64,000 nt of DNA from JBEKTW01 sp049515655 (lineage in GTDB: Bacteria > Bacteroidota > Ignavibacteria > UBA10030 > SZUA-254), in the NCBI GenBank assembly GCA_049515655.1, contig JBEKTW010000001.1:248001-312000 (forward strand), written 5' to 3'. Below the pieces are notes generated by a model. It saw nothing but the letters and a program-made list of their open reading frames with translations, was not told the origin of the DNA and made no database searches. Position numbers and translations under genes: made by a program. Below are positions 9,333 to 18,216 of this stretch, one piece after another; within the stretch, counting starts at the first letter, position 1; each line of letters begins with the position of its first letter.

Positions 9333-11414
9333 ATGAGAAGTTTTCTTGCCTTCCTGTTCGTCCCTGCCCTGCTACTTGCTCAATCGTCTTCACAAGATTC
9401 CCTCAAGGAGCGGGAGTCGAAAATAGAAATTATTCTTCGCACGCAGGATTTGCGCACCCCGCACGACGGTAAGCTCATCAGCTTTTTGTCGGACGGCGAC
9501 CCTGCAGTCCGCGAGAGGGCTGTGCGCGCCTACGCGAGTATTCAGGACACCTCCGTCCTTGCGCGGATTGTCCGATTACTGACGGACGCGGACCCTCAGG
9601 TCGAATTGTCCGCGGCATTTTCGCTTGCCCAGACGGCAGCCCAGCTCAGCAAGCCGTCCCGTCAAACGCTTGAGCACGACGTGATCTGGAATCGCCTCGA
9701 CGCGATGCAGCCGCAGGCGGTCGAGCGAATGATCGAAGAGATCGGGAAGTTCGCGACGGATCAGGGTCTCGACGATCTTCTCCTGCGATTCACAGAGACA
9801 TATCCACAGGTTCACACGCAATCGTTGGCGATGTGCGTCGCACGATGTGCCGTTCGGAATGTGACCACCTCCCGGGCGGTTCAATATCTCCTGCGGTTTA
9901 TCCGTCCTCCCGATGCGATACCATGGCAAGTGATGTATGCCCTGCAGCGCATCGGCGACCGTGAAGAATCGCGGCATGAAATCGACCAGATTGCCCAGAT
10001 CTATAGGCACCAGGATCCGATAGTACGCATGCATCTTGCCACCCTTCTCGGGAAGATTCGGGATGAGAGGACTTCTCTCGAACCACTCCGGAAGCTGGCG
10101 GAATCCGACCCGGATTGGAGGGTGCGCGTCAACGCATTGAAAGCATTGAGCAATTTCAACATCCGTGGCAAAGATGAGATTGTTGAGACCTTCAGGCGGG
10201 CCTTTTACTCTGAGAACATGTACATCAGCCTCACCGCGCTTTCTGCATTCGGAAACACGGGTTTGAGTCTCCGGGATTCTTCCGGCGCCGTGAAGGAAGC
10301 TTTTTCGGCAATCGAGCGAATGTCGGAAAACGCGGACCATCAATACCTGTGGCAAATCCAGGGTGAGGCGGTCATCAGTTTGGCCAAACTCGGGAAAAAG
10401 AATGTCCTCCGGTTCCTTCATCCTGAAAATTCGTCCCCGCCTCAGCTCCAGGCAGACATGTTGGAGGCCGTGGGCTCCGCCGGTACCCCGGCAGAATCGC
10501 GGATTCTCCTCGTTTTTCTGGACGAGAGCGACCCAATCCTGCACCGGGCCGCGCTGGAGAGCCTCCAGAATCTCAGCGAGAGAAATCCCCGCGACAGCGC
10601 GCTTGTCAATCAAACCTACAACGCCGCGCTTGCCGGATTGCAGAGCGGAGACGTCGCAGTTGTCACGACGTCTGCCGCGATTCTCGGAGATTCGCTCTTT
10701 CGACGTTCGGCCTCCGTGGGGCCCTTGCTCGAAACGCTCTCCCACTTGCGCGTACCGTACGACATCGAGGCGATGCAGGAGATCGCTTCAACATTGGGGG
10801 AACTTCGGGATAATCGTGCCGTTGATGCGCTCATGGAGCAGCTCAAACAAAGCGACCGATCCGTCGCGCTCGCCTCGGCGTCGGCGCTCGAAGCCATCAC
10901 CGGGCGGGATTATTCCCGCGCGATGATGGAGTGGTACCAGCCGTTGGTCACGGATTTTGATTTCGGATACTTGCGCTCGCTTCCGGACACCGTACGTGTA
11001 CTCCTTCAGACCATCCGGGGTGATGTCACGCTTGAGCTGTACAAGAATACAGCCCCTTTCACGGTGATGAGTTTTCTCAAGCTCGCAGGGCAGCGTGGTT
11101 TTTACCGCGGCCTGATATTCCACCGGGTTGTCCCGAATTTTGTCATCCAGGGCGGTGACCCGCGCGGCGATGGATGGGGCGGGCCGGAGTACACACTCCG
11201 TTCGGAATTTTCGCTGCTAACCTTTGACGCCGGGATGCTCGGCATGGCAGATGCGGGAAAAGACACGCCGGGTTCGCAGTTCTTTATTACGCAGTCGCCG
11301 CAGCCGCACCTGGACGGGCGCTACACGATATTCGGGAGAGTGATTTCGGGAATGGATGTCGCCAATAGCATGCAGGTCGGCGACCGTATATTCGATGCCA
11401 AAGTGACCAGGTAA
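9333..11414 (+). CDS. Secreted HEAT-repeat protein fused to a cyclophilin-type PPIase
   Basis: The ATG at 9333 follows GAAGAGG and opens a signal peptide (hydrophobic residues 2-16, ending ...LLLAQ). A frame extension to a TTG at 9300 would overlap tatD and spoil the signal. Residues about 35-530 are alpha-helical HEAT-like repeats (for example DPAVRERAV, DPQVELSAA, DPDWRVRVNAL, DRSVALASASAL). Residues about 552-693 are a cyclophilin domain with FHRVVPNFVIQGGDP, GSQFFITQ, HLDGRYTIFG. The PPIase would act on proteins in the periplasm, with the HEAT solenoid as a docking surface. The conserved catalytic Arg of FHRV and the Gln of IQGGDP are present. Partner and substrate are unknown. Confidence 0.8.
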   Translation: MRSFLAFLFVPALLLAQSSSQDSLKERESKIEIILRTQDLRTPHDGKLISFLSDGDPAVRERAVRAYASIQDTSVLARIVRLLTDADPQVELSAAFSLAQTAAQLSKPSRQTLEHDVIWNRLDAMQPQAVERMIEEIGKFATDQGLDDLLLRFTETYPQVHTQSLAMCVARCAVRNVTTSRAVQYLLRFIRPPDAIPWQVMYALQRIGDREESRHEIDQIAQIYRHQDPIVRMHLATLLGKIRDERTSLEPLRKLAESDPDWRVRVNALKALSNFNIRGKDEIVETFRRAFYSENMYISLTALSAFGNTGLSLRDSSGAVKEAFSAIERMSENADHQYLWQIQGEAVISLAKLGKKNVLRFLHPENSSPPQLQADMLEAVGSAGTPAESRILLVFLDESDPILHRAALESLQNLSERNPRDSALVNQTYNAALAGLQSGDVAVVTTSAAILGDSLFRRSASVGPLLETLSHLRVPYDIEAMQEIASTLGELRDNRAVDALMEQLKQSDRSVALASASALEAITGRDYSRAMMEWYQPLVTDFDFGYLRSLPDTVRVLLQTIRGDVTLELYKNTAPFTVMSFLKLAGQRGFYRGLIFHRVVPNFVIQGGDPRGDGWGGPEYTLRSEFSLLTFDAGMLGMADAGKDTPGSQFFITQSPQPHLDGRYTIFGRVISGMDVANSMQVGDRIFDAKVTR

Positions 11415-11417
11415 GCG

Positions 11418-12515
11418 GTGCATCTCCGGTCCGGGGTTCTCATCACGCTGCAAAAATGTCTTTTGTTGGTCTGTTCGCTTCTCATGTGTTGTCCCGTCGG
11501 TCTTTCGCAGCAGAGGTATTTTTACAATGATAGAAATTTCGGGTCGGAGGCGCTCTATAACCCCATCTCCCTGATCCTCAATGGGAGCTATGACATCATT
11601 CAGCTTGACGGGCACGACCGGCACATCTTCAACCTTCCCTATGGCATAGCAACCTCGAACGTCCTCCGGAACCTGGGGAGTCCTTTTGGTCCGATATCAA
11701 GGTATGGATGGGGGAATTTTCTCGGCGACCAGATATTTCCAGTTCACCTGGCACAGAAGGACGCTGCGTGGTGGCCCAACTATCAGTTACATCTGATTGG
11801 CGGGGGCATGACGTATACTTCAATCCGTGAATGGTATACGTTGCACGATTTTCCGGTTCCGACCGTGCTTTCTCTGACGACGATGGCGGCCTACCATTTG
11901 CTGAACGAATTTGTGGAAAATGCCGGGTACGTTGGCGACAACGTAGACCCCATCGCTGACATTTACGTGTTTGATGTCGGAGGGGTCATTCTCTTCAGCT
12001 TCGACGGAGTGAACAGGTTTTTCAGCGAGGATCTGAATCTCGCGGATTGGTCGCTGCAGCCCTCATTCACGCTGACGAACGTTTCTCTCCAGAACAACGG
12101 GCAGTACTTTTCAATCAGATGGAAATTTCCGTTCTCAGACCGTTGGCATTTCTTCTATTACTTCGGTATGAATGGATTGACGGGACTATCGTATAAGTTT
12201 CCCGACCATTCGGCCATCTCGTTTGGAGCGGGCTTGCGTGCTAAGAATCTCGTGTCGGTTGATTCCGTGATTCATAAGCAGACGATTAATACGATCTGGA
12301 ATGTAGGCGTCTTTTTCGACCGGGAAAATTCGCTCCTCGCTTCTCTCTTCGTGAGCGGATTGACCGACGAATTGGTGAGTCTGAATGTGTATCCGGGATT
12401 GTTCAATATCGGGCCCGTTTCTCCGGGAGTGTGGTTCAAAGTGAGAAAAGCCGGATATGTCCTTGCAGGTATAACCACTGTTTGGACCCCCGGTGTGGCA
12501 TGTACACAGAAATAG
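11418..12515 (+). CDS. Hypothetical secreted or outer-membrane protein
   Basis: 365 residues, not recognised. The GTG at 11418 is three bases after the HEAT/cyclophilin stop, which suggests translational coupling. Residues about 8-30 form a hydrophobic signal peptide that contains two adjacent Cys and ends at LSQQ. The mature part has a short helical, His/Trp-rich middle (WWPNYQLHLIGGG, ending ADIYVFDVGG). The C-terminal half is beta-rich, with alternating aromatic strands (WHFFYYFGMNG, YKFPDH, VWFKVRKAGYV) that look like a small outer-membrane barrel. No catalytic motif is seen. The layout, with a helical membrane-like centre and then strands, recalls the DUF2279-type protein encoded at 60640, but homology was not established. 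Confidence 0.6.
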   Translation: MHLRSGVLITLQKCLLLVCSLLMCCPVGLSQQRYFYNDRNFGSEALYNPISLILNGSYDIIQLDGHDRHIFNLPYGIATSNVLRNLGSPFGPISRYGWGNFLGDQIFPVHLAQKDAAWWPNYQLHLIGGGMTYTSIREWYTLHDFPVPTVLSLTTMAAYHLLNEFVENAGYVGDNVDPIADIYVFDVGGVILFSFDGVNRFFSEDLNLADWSLQPSFTLTNVSLQNNGQYFSIRWKFPFSDRWHFFYYFGMNGLTGLSYKFPDHSAISFGAGLRAKNLVSVDSVIHKQTINTIWNVGVFFDRENSLLASLFVSGLTDELVSLNVYPGLFNIGPVSPGVWFKVRKAGYVLAGITTVWTPGVACTQK

Positions 12516-12595
12516 CGGTGTATGTCCCCTTCAAAACTATGTCGGATAACTCGTGCAGGTCGGGTGAGATTACGCGGGATTCGAATGGTCCTGCG

Positions 12596-13501
12596 TCACC
12601 GCAAGCCCTGGCGCGCTTTTTCGTACGCCTGCTTGTGTGACGGGTCAACCACGATGAGCCGCTGAAAGACGTCCATGTCGGTATATCCGGTGAATGTGTC
12701 GGCGATCTCGAGATACTTCGTTTCGAAGAAAGTCCTGATGATAAGGCTTGGCTGGTTGATTTTTTGCTGAAGATTTCCTATCATTTCCAATGCGGCAAGG
12801 ATAGTCTTTTTTCCCTTCTCGGGATACCTGAAGAGTTGGTCCAGGCCCCAGTAGTGGTACCGGTAAACCGCCTCCCGAAACGGTTGGAATTTCGTGTTGA
12901 GAAGCTCGTCGACGAACTGTCCGCGCGAATACGCGTTTTGGGCTACTACGTCCCATCCCTGTCCGGCGTTGCCGGCAGACCGCGCCTTGTTGACGATCTC
13001 CATCGCTTTCTCCAAATACGGCGTTCCTTCCGATGATCCCCAGGTGTCAGTATCGCAACCCAGAATGAGGTAGCAGTAATAGTCAACAAAACTCACGAGG
13101 GGGTCGAATTGAAAGTTCTCGTGCTGCATCGGTTGAGATCGCACGTAGTCGAATTCCCAGTTGTCGTCCTTGAGCCTCAGCACCGCCGTGTTCTTGTTCA
13201 GTTTGTGGATCGGCCGCTGGCTTCCGATGAAAAGCTGTGCGATGAAATGGTTCGACCCCTGGGAACCCTGAAAGTGAATTTCCAACGTGCACTTGATCTT
13301 GTCCTGGCCAAAGTCTTCTTTCGTCCACTTGTAGTTGTTGATGTAGTTCTTCAGCTGCTGGGCGAAGTCGCTGAGGTTGTCCCGCGCCTCGTTGGAAAGC
13401 TGCTGCGTGTTGATTGAAACATCGCAGTCGAACTCCTGCGCAAGGGATGACGAAAGCGAGAGCAGAACGACGAGGATGGGAAGGATAAAAAAGCGCTGCA
13501 T
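12596..13501 (-). CDS. DUF4835-family secreted protein
   Basis: Minus-strand gene of 301 residues with a signal peptide (MQRFFILPILVVLLSLSSSL, then AQEF). The opening of the mature protein, with two-strand segments DCDVSINTQQ and KCTLEIHFQG and the later LGCDTDTW, VAQNAYSRGQF and FRYPEKGKKT, matches my memory of DUF4835, a family of Bacteroidota and related phyla of unknown function. AGAAGG lies just upstream of its ATG. It converges on the gene ending at 12515, and its 5' side faces the PorV-like gene across a 448-bp spacer. Function is unknown; the family is usually encoded near core housekeeping genes. Confidence 0.7.
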   Translation of the reverse strand: MQRFFILPILVVLLSLSSSLAQEFDCDVSINTQQLSNEARDNLSDFAQQLKNYINNYKWTKEDFGQDKIKCTLEIHFQGSQGSNHFIAQLFIGSQRPIHKLNKNTAVLRLKDDNWEFDYVRSQPMQHENFQFDPLVSFVDYYCYLILGCDTDTWGSSEGTPYLEKAMEIVNKARSAGNAGQGWDVVAQNAYSRGQFVDELLNTKFQPFREAVYRYHYWGLDQLFRYPEKGKKTILAALEMIGNLQQKINQPSLIIRTFFETKYLEIADTFTGYTDMDVFQRLIVVDPSHKQAYEKARQGLR

Positions 13502-13655
13502 AGTCGGACCTTCTTAATTTAACATGTGACGTCGCGCGGCAGTTCCCTGTCCGCCACGATTGTTTTATGCGGAATGAACATAAAGCTGATCGGCAAAGCA
13601 ATACACGTGCAACGTGCGCGTCATGAATTAATATAAGGATTTCGACGGACTAGGT

Positions 13656-13923
13656 CAACAAATCCATAGTGCATCATTTTTAGTTTTGAGCGCTGTGTCC
13701 TCCTTAGCTCATTTCCGCGCCTGCCCTGAAAAGCTTTAGTTCAGGGTCCTCGCTGAAATGTACTGAGCGGGGTTGCACATCCGACCGCGTGCCCACCTGC
13801 GTCCCGACTACTGTCGGGACTTCGGTGGGTAAATCCGCCCACGTGCAAAACACTTCGGCGGGTACAAGACGCGGTCGGGAGCAAGGCCAGGATTTCGGAC
13901 TGAGGCAGTACCAACAAATCCAT
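13656..13923. repeat. Dispersed repeat A, copy 1, in a 448-bp intergenic space
   Basis: Between divergent genes (13502-13949). The core 13669-13892 matches, in reverse complement, 54450-54590, and its left part matches 22626-22712. It contains the palindromic block 13710-13760 (outer arms near-matching CATTTCAGCG and CGCTGAAATG, inner arms CCCTGAA and TTCAGGG) and a second hairpin, GTCCCGAC pairing with GTCGGGAC (13801-13820). The 12-mer CAACAAATCCAT stands on both sides (13656-13667 and 13912-13923), within a longer imperfect duplication starting GGATTTCG. This looks like an inserted element with duplicated target, or a recombination product. The rest of the spacer (13502-13655) shows no recognised gene. 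Confidence 0.75.
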
Positions 13924-13949
13924 CGTATCGATATATTTCCGGAGGAGGC

Positions 13950-14753
13950 ATGGTGAAAATAGCATTTCTGCTGCTGGCATTGCACGGGCTGGCTGTCGGC
14001 GGGTTCGAACAAACGGAAGCCGGAGCTCGTCCGGCATCCATGGGTGGGGCATACATCGGGCTGGCAAACGATGTTTGGGCGATCTTCTATAACGTCGCGG
14101 GGCTATCCGATCTGAGCTCGCGTGAGGTATCCTTTTTCTACACGCCCGGCCAATTTGGTCTCAGTGAGCTTACAAGGAGTACGCTCGCGATCGGTTTTCC
14201 GACCCGTCTTGGCGTCTTCGGACTTGCTGCCAGACGTTACGGCTTCGACCTCTACCATGAAGTCACGTGGACGGCTTCTTATGCCAACAGGGTGTCCGGC
14301 CTCTCCGTCGGCGTAAACCTTAACTACCACACCGTCTCCATCCAAAACTACGGCTCGTCAGGGGCCGTCGGAATCGATGTGGGGGTCTTGCTTGGATTTT
14401 CCAGACATGTCCGATGGGGGGTTGCCGCAAAAAATGTCAACTCGCCGACAATCGGTGAATCCGGAGAGCCGCTGCCGCAGACGTTCTCCGCGGGGATTGC
14501 TTATTTGCCGACGCAGAGCCTTTCGCTGACGCTCGATTATGTCAAGGAAACAAACTTCGACCCGTCCTCAAGGTTCGGCTTTGAATACCGTATCATCGAC
14601 GCGGTGGCTCTTCGCGGCGGAGTATCGGACCGCCCTTCCGAGTACGCGGGAGGGATCGGAATTCAGTATGGTATCGTTGCGATCGACTATGCCTTCTTCA
14701 TGCATCAGGAACTTGGCATAACCCATCAGGGATCGATTCTTATCCGATGGTGA
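13950..14753 (+). CDS. PorV/PorQ-like outer-membrane barrel protein
   Basis: 267 residues with a short signal peptide. GGAGGAGG at 13941-13948 is a strong ribosome site. The segment EAGARPASMGGAYIGLANDV followed by a YNVAGL-type turn is the signature of the PorV/PorQ and UPF0164 barrel family (AR.MGGA..A.a.D..A...NPAGL). In Bacteroidota some members help the type IX secretion system, but this one has no T9SS neighbours and is shorter than PorV, so a general outer-membrane function is equally likely. It is followed 4 bp later by the large barrel protein and is probably co-transcribed with it. Confidence 0.75.
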   Translation: MVKIAFLLLALHGLAVGGFEQTEAGARPASMGGAYIGLANDVWAIFYNVAGLSDLSSREVSFFYTPGQFGLSELTRSTLAIGFPTRLGVFGLAARRYGFDLYHEVTWTASYANRVSGLSVGVNLNYHTVSIQNYGSSGAVGIDVGVLLGFSRHVRWGVAAKNVNSPTIGESGEPLPQTFSAGIAYLPTQSLSLTLDYVKETNFDPSSRFGFEYRIIDAVALRGGVSDRPSEYAGGIGIQYGIVAIDYAFFMHQELGITHQGSILIRW

Positions 14754-14757
14754 GGGA

Positions 14758-16539
14758 ATGATGAAGAAGATGTTCTTTGCTATTTGTTCTTGGTTATTGG
14801 TGGCGGGTATGGCAGGCGCCCAGGAAAGGGAGGATGTCGTGTCCGTGACTGACTCGGTCTCGAACGAAATTGAAACATTGGTCGAGCAATCGACCGGCAA
14901 TGAAAATTCACCGCTCCTTGACGATCTTGATGACCGCAGCGGCCCCAGGCGGGAGGGTGTGACCATTCGCTCGCGCTTCATGGAACAACTCCAGCAATCC
15001 AGGGGATATGCAGAGCAGAAGTACCTTGGCTCGCAATTAAAATCATACCAGCAAATGAAACTCTCCCGCGGCGAACACGTTTCAGCGGCGCTGATCCTGG
15101 AGAAGGATGCCGGTGAGCGGCGATTCGACGATTTCGCCGCCGGATATCTCCGATTCTCCTCGTTCGGCCCAATCGCGTCCATCATTGTCGGAGATTACCT
15201 CGTCGAGTCCGGACAGGGCATCGCTCTCTGGCGGGGGTATGAGGCTCTCAAGGGCGCGAACGTGGTAGCACCGGTGAAACGATCGGGCAGGGAGCTCGTG
15301 CCGTACGCTTCCGCGGATGAAAATTCATTTCTGCGGGGTGGAGCGGTAAATGTTGCGCTGCCGGGTACGTCGATGACTGTCTTTTACTCAAAGAAATCGT
15401 ACAGCGGGACCGTCGATGCATCGGACAATGTGACCGGGCTGTACACCTCGGGTTATTTTCGAACCGACGAGGAGCTTGCCAAACAGAATGCATTCCGGGA
15501 AGAGCTTGTGGGAGCGAGGCTGAGGTACAATCATTCAGAAGTGAGCTCAATCGGATTGACCGGTTACACCGCCGCATTTTCCCGGTTTCTGAACTTCGGC
15601 ACCACATTTCGAGGCAGCAGGGCCGGTATGCTTTCTGCTGATTATGATTTTCGGCTGGCCGATTCCCACTTCTTCGGTGAATGGGCGATCGCTAACGGGA
15701 GTGACCCGGCGGGGGTCTCCGGCATGATGATATCTCCGTTTCCGGAACTTGACCTTATTTCTCAGTATCGAAGTTATCCCCCGGATTTTTTCAGTCTCCA
15801 CGGGAACGGTTTCGGCGATCAGGCAGGTACAACGAATGAACGCGGGCTGTATGTCGGCCTGCGGCTCACACCGGCCTCACATGTCACGATCACTTCCTAC
15901 TTCGATCAATTTCAATGTCCGTTCCCAAAAGCAACATTGCTCTATCCGTCGGCCGGCAATGATTTCCTGGTGCAGTGCGCGTTTTCTCCGTTTCGAAGGT
16001 TTCACGTGGAGGTTCGTTACAGCCGCAAGGCGGGCGAGAGCGCACAGGTGATTCCGGATGGTGAGGGAAGGTCCACCCGTGCCGATGACAGAACACTGAA
16101 AACCGCGATTCGCGTCAACGGGGATTACCGGTTCTCTCCCGATGTCAACTTCCGCGCACGGGTCGAAGACGTAGATTTTGAGACGCAACTTTCAGGGCGA
16201 CGTGAGACGGGAATGATGATGTACCAAGATGTTGCGCTGCACTGTTTCCAGGGGCTGATGGCAGACCTTCGGATCGTTTGGTTTGGTACCGACTCCTACG
16301 ACGCGGGGATCGGGGAATATGAGACTGATCTCCCCGGTCAACTCTCCGTCCCGGTTCTTTACGGGCACGGCGTTCGATGGTATCTCGTGGCTGGGTACAG
16401 CCTTTCGGAGGAATGTGCGGTCTCTCTGAAATATTCCAACGTGATTCGAGAAGATGTGAGAAACATCGGTTCCGGACTCGACGAATTGCCGACCGACCAC
16501 GACAATCGGATCGGATTCCAGATGGACGTTCGGTTCTAG
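14758..16539 (+). CDS. Large beta-barrel protein of the Bacteroidota HHH-barrel family, lacking the HHH region
   Basis: 593 residues with a signal peptide (ends GMAGAQ). From memory it belongs to a family annotated as helix-hairpin-helix (ComEA-like) proteins in Bacteroidota and relatives. Those have an acidic N-terminal segment, HHH repeats, then a long barrel starting RSR..E.LQ..RGY and GDY.VE.GQG..LWR. The acidic segment (ENSPLLDDLDD, residues about 50-61), IRSRFMEQLQQSRGY (about 68-83) and GDYLVESGQGIALWRGY are present. The HHH block expected between the first two is reduced to about seven residues. DNA-uptake roles inferred from HHH therefore should not be transferred. Partner of the PorV-like gene upstream. 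Confidence 0.6.
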   Translation: MMKKMFFAICSWLLVAGMAGAQEREDVVSVTDSVSNEIETLVEQSTGNENSPLLDDLDDRSGPRREGVTIRSRFMEQLQQSRGYAEQKYLGSQLKSYQQMKLSRGEHVSAALILEKDAGERRFDDFAAGYLRFSSFGPIASIIVGDYLVESGQGIALWRGYEALKGANVVAPVKRSGRELVPYASADENSFLRGGAVNVALPGTSMTVFYSKKSYSGTVDASDNVTGLYTSGYFRTDEELAKQNAFREELVGARLRYNHSEVSSIGLTGYTAAFSRFLNFGTTFRGSRAGMLSADYDFRLADSHFFGEWAIANGSDPAGVSGMMISPFPELDLISQYRSYPPDFFSLHGNGFGDQAGTTNERGLYVGLRLTPASHVTITSYFDQFQCPFPKATLLYPSAGNDFLVQCAFSPFRRFHVEVRYSRKAGESAQVIPDGEGRSTRADDRTLKTAIRVNGDYRFSPDVNFRARVEDVDFETQLSGRRETGMMMYQDVALHCFQGLMADLRIVWFGTDSYDAGIGEYETDLPGQLSVPVLYGHGVRWYLVAGYSLSEECAVSLKYSNVIREDVRNIGSGLDELPTDHDNRIGFQMDVRF

Positions 16540-16548
16540 AATCCCACG

Positions 16549-16683
16549 AACCAATAACTAATGACCAATGACTAATGACCAATGGCCAACAACTAAGAAC
16601 CAATTAACCATTCAACCAATTAACCATTTAACCAATTAACCAATTAACCAATTAACCAATTAACCATTCAACCATCCAACCAC
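16549..16683. repeat. Low-complexity tandem array (AACCAATT-type)
   Basis: Imperfect array between the barrel gene and mnmA. The left half is built from degenerate (AACCAATGACTA)-like units and the right half from AACCAATT units repeated about seven times. The top strand is almost free of G. It is too short and irregular for a CRISPR; replication slippage explains it. Confidence 0.8.
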
Positions 16684-16688
16684 CTGGC

Positions 16689-16717
16689 TTGGTTCTGCCT
16701 CGAGATTTTCGTATCTT
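16689..16717 (+). promoter_or_regulatory. Candidate sigma-70 promoter for mnmA
   Basis: TTGGTT (16689-16694), a 17-bp spacer and TATCTT (16712-16717). The predicted start of transcription would leave only a few bases before the ATG at 16729, and no clear Shine-Dalgarno is seen, so the mRNA might be nearly leaderless. Weak evidence. Confidence 0.3.
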
Positions 16718-16728
16718 GTTAAATATTT

Positions 16729-17835
16729 ATGACCAAAAAGGATCAACGGACGGTTGTTGTGGCCATGAGCGGCGGAGTCGATTCATCCGTCGCAGCGATG
16801 CTGCTTCTTGAAAAGGGCTTCAACGTCATTGGGGTGACGATGAAGACCTACAACTTCGATGAGGTTGGGGGCAACGTCGGTAACGAAACGAGTTGTTGCG
16901 GTATCGACGCATTCAATGACGCTCGCATGGTTGCGGTCAAACTGGGAATTCCGCACTACGTCGTTGATTTTACCGCGGAATTTGGGCGCGAGGTGGTGGA
17001 TAATTTTGTCGGGGAGTATATGCAGGGACGGACTCCCAATCCGTGCGTGATTTGTAACAAGAAAATCAAGTGGGGAGAATTGCTGAAGAAAGCCGACGCG
17101 CTCGGTGCAAGTTACATCGCGACCGGACATTACGCGCGCGTAGTTTTCGATGAGCGGGCGAAGCGTTACAACCTCCTCCGCCCGAGAGATTCCAACAAAG
17201 ATCAGACGTACGCTCTGTGGGGATTGAGTCAGGAAGCCCTCGGCAGGACGCTCTTCCCTCTGGGAGAGTTGACAAAGCCGGAGGTTCGCGAGATTGCCCG
17301 GAAGCACGGCTTGAAGACGGCCGACAAGGAGGAGAGTTTTGAAATCTGCTTCGTGGCCGACAATGATTACCGCCGTTTTCTGAAGGAGCGTGCTCCCCAT
17401 ATCGAGGCGCAACTCTATGGAGGCGACATTACGCTTGCGGGTGAGGTAGTCGGCAAGCATCGCGGCTATCCGTTCTACACAATCGGACAGCGGAACGGGG
17501 TGGGAGCGCACGGCGAAAAAGTGTACGTCACAGAGATAGACGCGCAGTCAAACAGGGTAAGCATTGGACGGAACGACGACCTTCTCCGCAAGACTCTGGT
17601 GGCCCGGGATGTGAATTTGATCGCCATCGAAAGCTTGAACGGTGGTTTGCGCCTTCAGGCTCAGGTGCGATACAAAGATGTGCCGGCGCCGGCGACGGTC
17701 TTCGCCGATGGCGAGGGACAGATCAGGGTTGTGTTCGATCAACCGAAGCGTGCAATCGCTCCCGGTCAGTCGGTGGTGCTGTACGACGGCGATCGTTTGG
17801 TCGGCGGCGGGGTGATCGAGAGGTCCATTCCGTAG
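16729..17835 (+). CDS. mnmA: tRNA-specific 2-thiouridylase
   Basis: 368 residues. MnmA activates U34 of tRNA-Lys/Glu/Gln with ATP and transfers sulfur from a persulfide relay to form s2U34. The PP-loop is AMSGGVDSS (residues 12-20). The catalytic Cys lies in NPCVICN (Cys106) and the second, persulfide-carrying Cys in FEICFV (Cys207), equivalent to E. coli C102 and C199. DSNKDQTYAL and the C-terminal beta-barrel (PGQSVVLYDGD...GGGVI) are also family-typical. The gene stands alone after a low-complexity array. Assignment is secure; the adjacent CC in the ETSCCGID loop is a common variant feature. Confidence 0.96.
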   Translation: MTKKDQRTVVVAMSGGVDSSVAAMLLLEKGFNVIGVTMKTYNFDEVGGNVGNETSCCGIDAFNDARMVAVKLGIPHYVVDFTAEFGREVVDNFVGEYMQGRTPNPCVICNKKIKWGELLKKADALGASYIATGHYARVVFDERAKRYNLLRPRDSNKDQTYALWGLSQEALGRTLFPLGELTKPEVREIARKHGLKTADKEESFEICFVADNDYRRFLKERAPHIEAQLYGGDITLAGEVVGKHRGYPFYTIGQRNGVGAHGEKVYVTEIDAQSNRVSIGRNDDLLRKTLVARDVNLIAIESLNGGLRLQAQVRYKDVPAPATVFADGEGQIRVVFDQPKRAIAPGQSVVLYDGDRLVGGGVIERSIP

Positions 17836-17897
17836 CCCCCGTTCTGCCTTTGGGTGAGAATCGCCAGATCACTTCCATCATATTTATCAGCGGTTAA

Positions 17898-18185
17898 TTG
17901 AGCTGGTATAGAATTCAAATACGAGTGGCTGACCTTGTCACACACGACATTTACAAAGACTTCTCGACCGCAGTCGCCGGTGTCTTGAAGCAGCGTAAAT
18001 CGGTATCTGGTGTCACGATGTTCACGGAACCCGAAGAGATCGACGGCTGTTACGTGTTTTATCTTACTCCCGCCGCCGCCGAGAATCTCCCGACACTGCT
18101 CAATGACTATTCGGCGGTCGAGTGCGACGCTCCCGAAGTTCACCGGCTGAGGCTTGCCGGCGGAGATGCCAAATGGTTGTCTTAA
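17898..18185 (+). CDS. Small hypothetical protein
   Basis: 95 residues from a TTG at 17898; a GTG at 17928 is the next in-frame start and no good ribosome site decides between them. The composition is mixed and globular with predicted alternating helix and strand: YKDFSTAVAGVLKQR, a strand FTEPEEIDGCYVFYLTP, a helix AAAENLPTLLNDY. No signal peptide, membrane segment or known motif is seen. It lies 62 bp after mnmA and 31 bp before the helicase gene. I do not recognise it; it could be spurious, but the frame is clean and collinear with its neighbours. Confidence 0.45.
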   Translation: MSWYRIQIRVADLVTHDIYKDFSTAVAGVLKQRKSVSGVTMFTEPEEIDGCYVFYLTPAAAENLPTLLNDYSAVECDAPEVHRLRLAGGDAKWLS

Positions 18186-18216
18186 TCATCTTTTTCGCAA
18201 TCTACGAAAGCCACAT

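Noticed and set aside
9576..10745. 389-codon minus-strand frame opposite the HEAT/cyclophilin gene
   Set aside because: It mirrors the HEAT-repeat codons, has no signal or motif, and its would-be start has no ribosome site.
12515..12596. Bidirectional terminator between convergent genes
   Set aside because: No convincing stem-loop could be found in the 80-bp gap.
16549..16683. CRISPR array
   Set aside because: Units are about 8 bp and contiguous with no unique spacers, and no cas genes are near.
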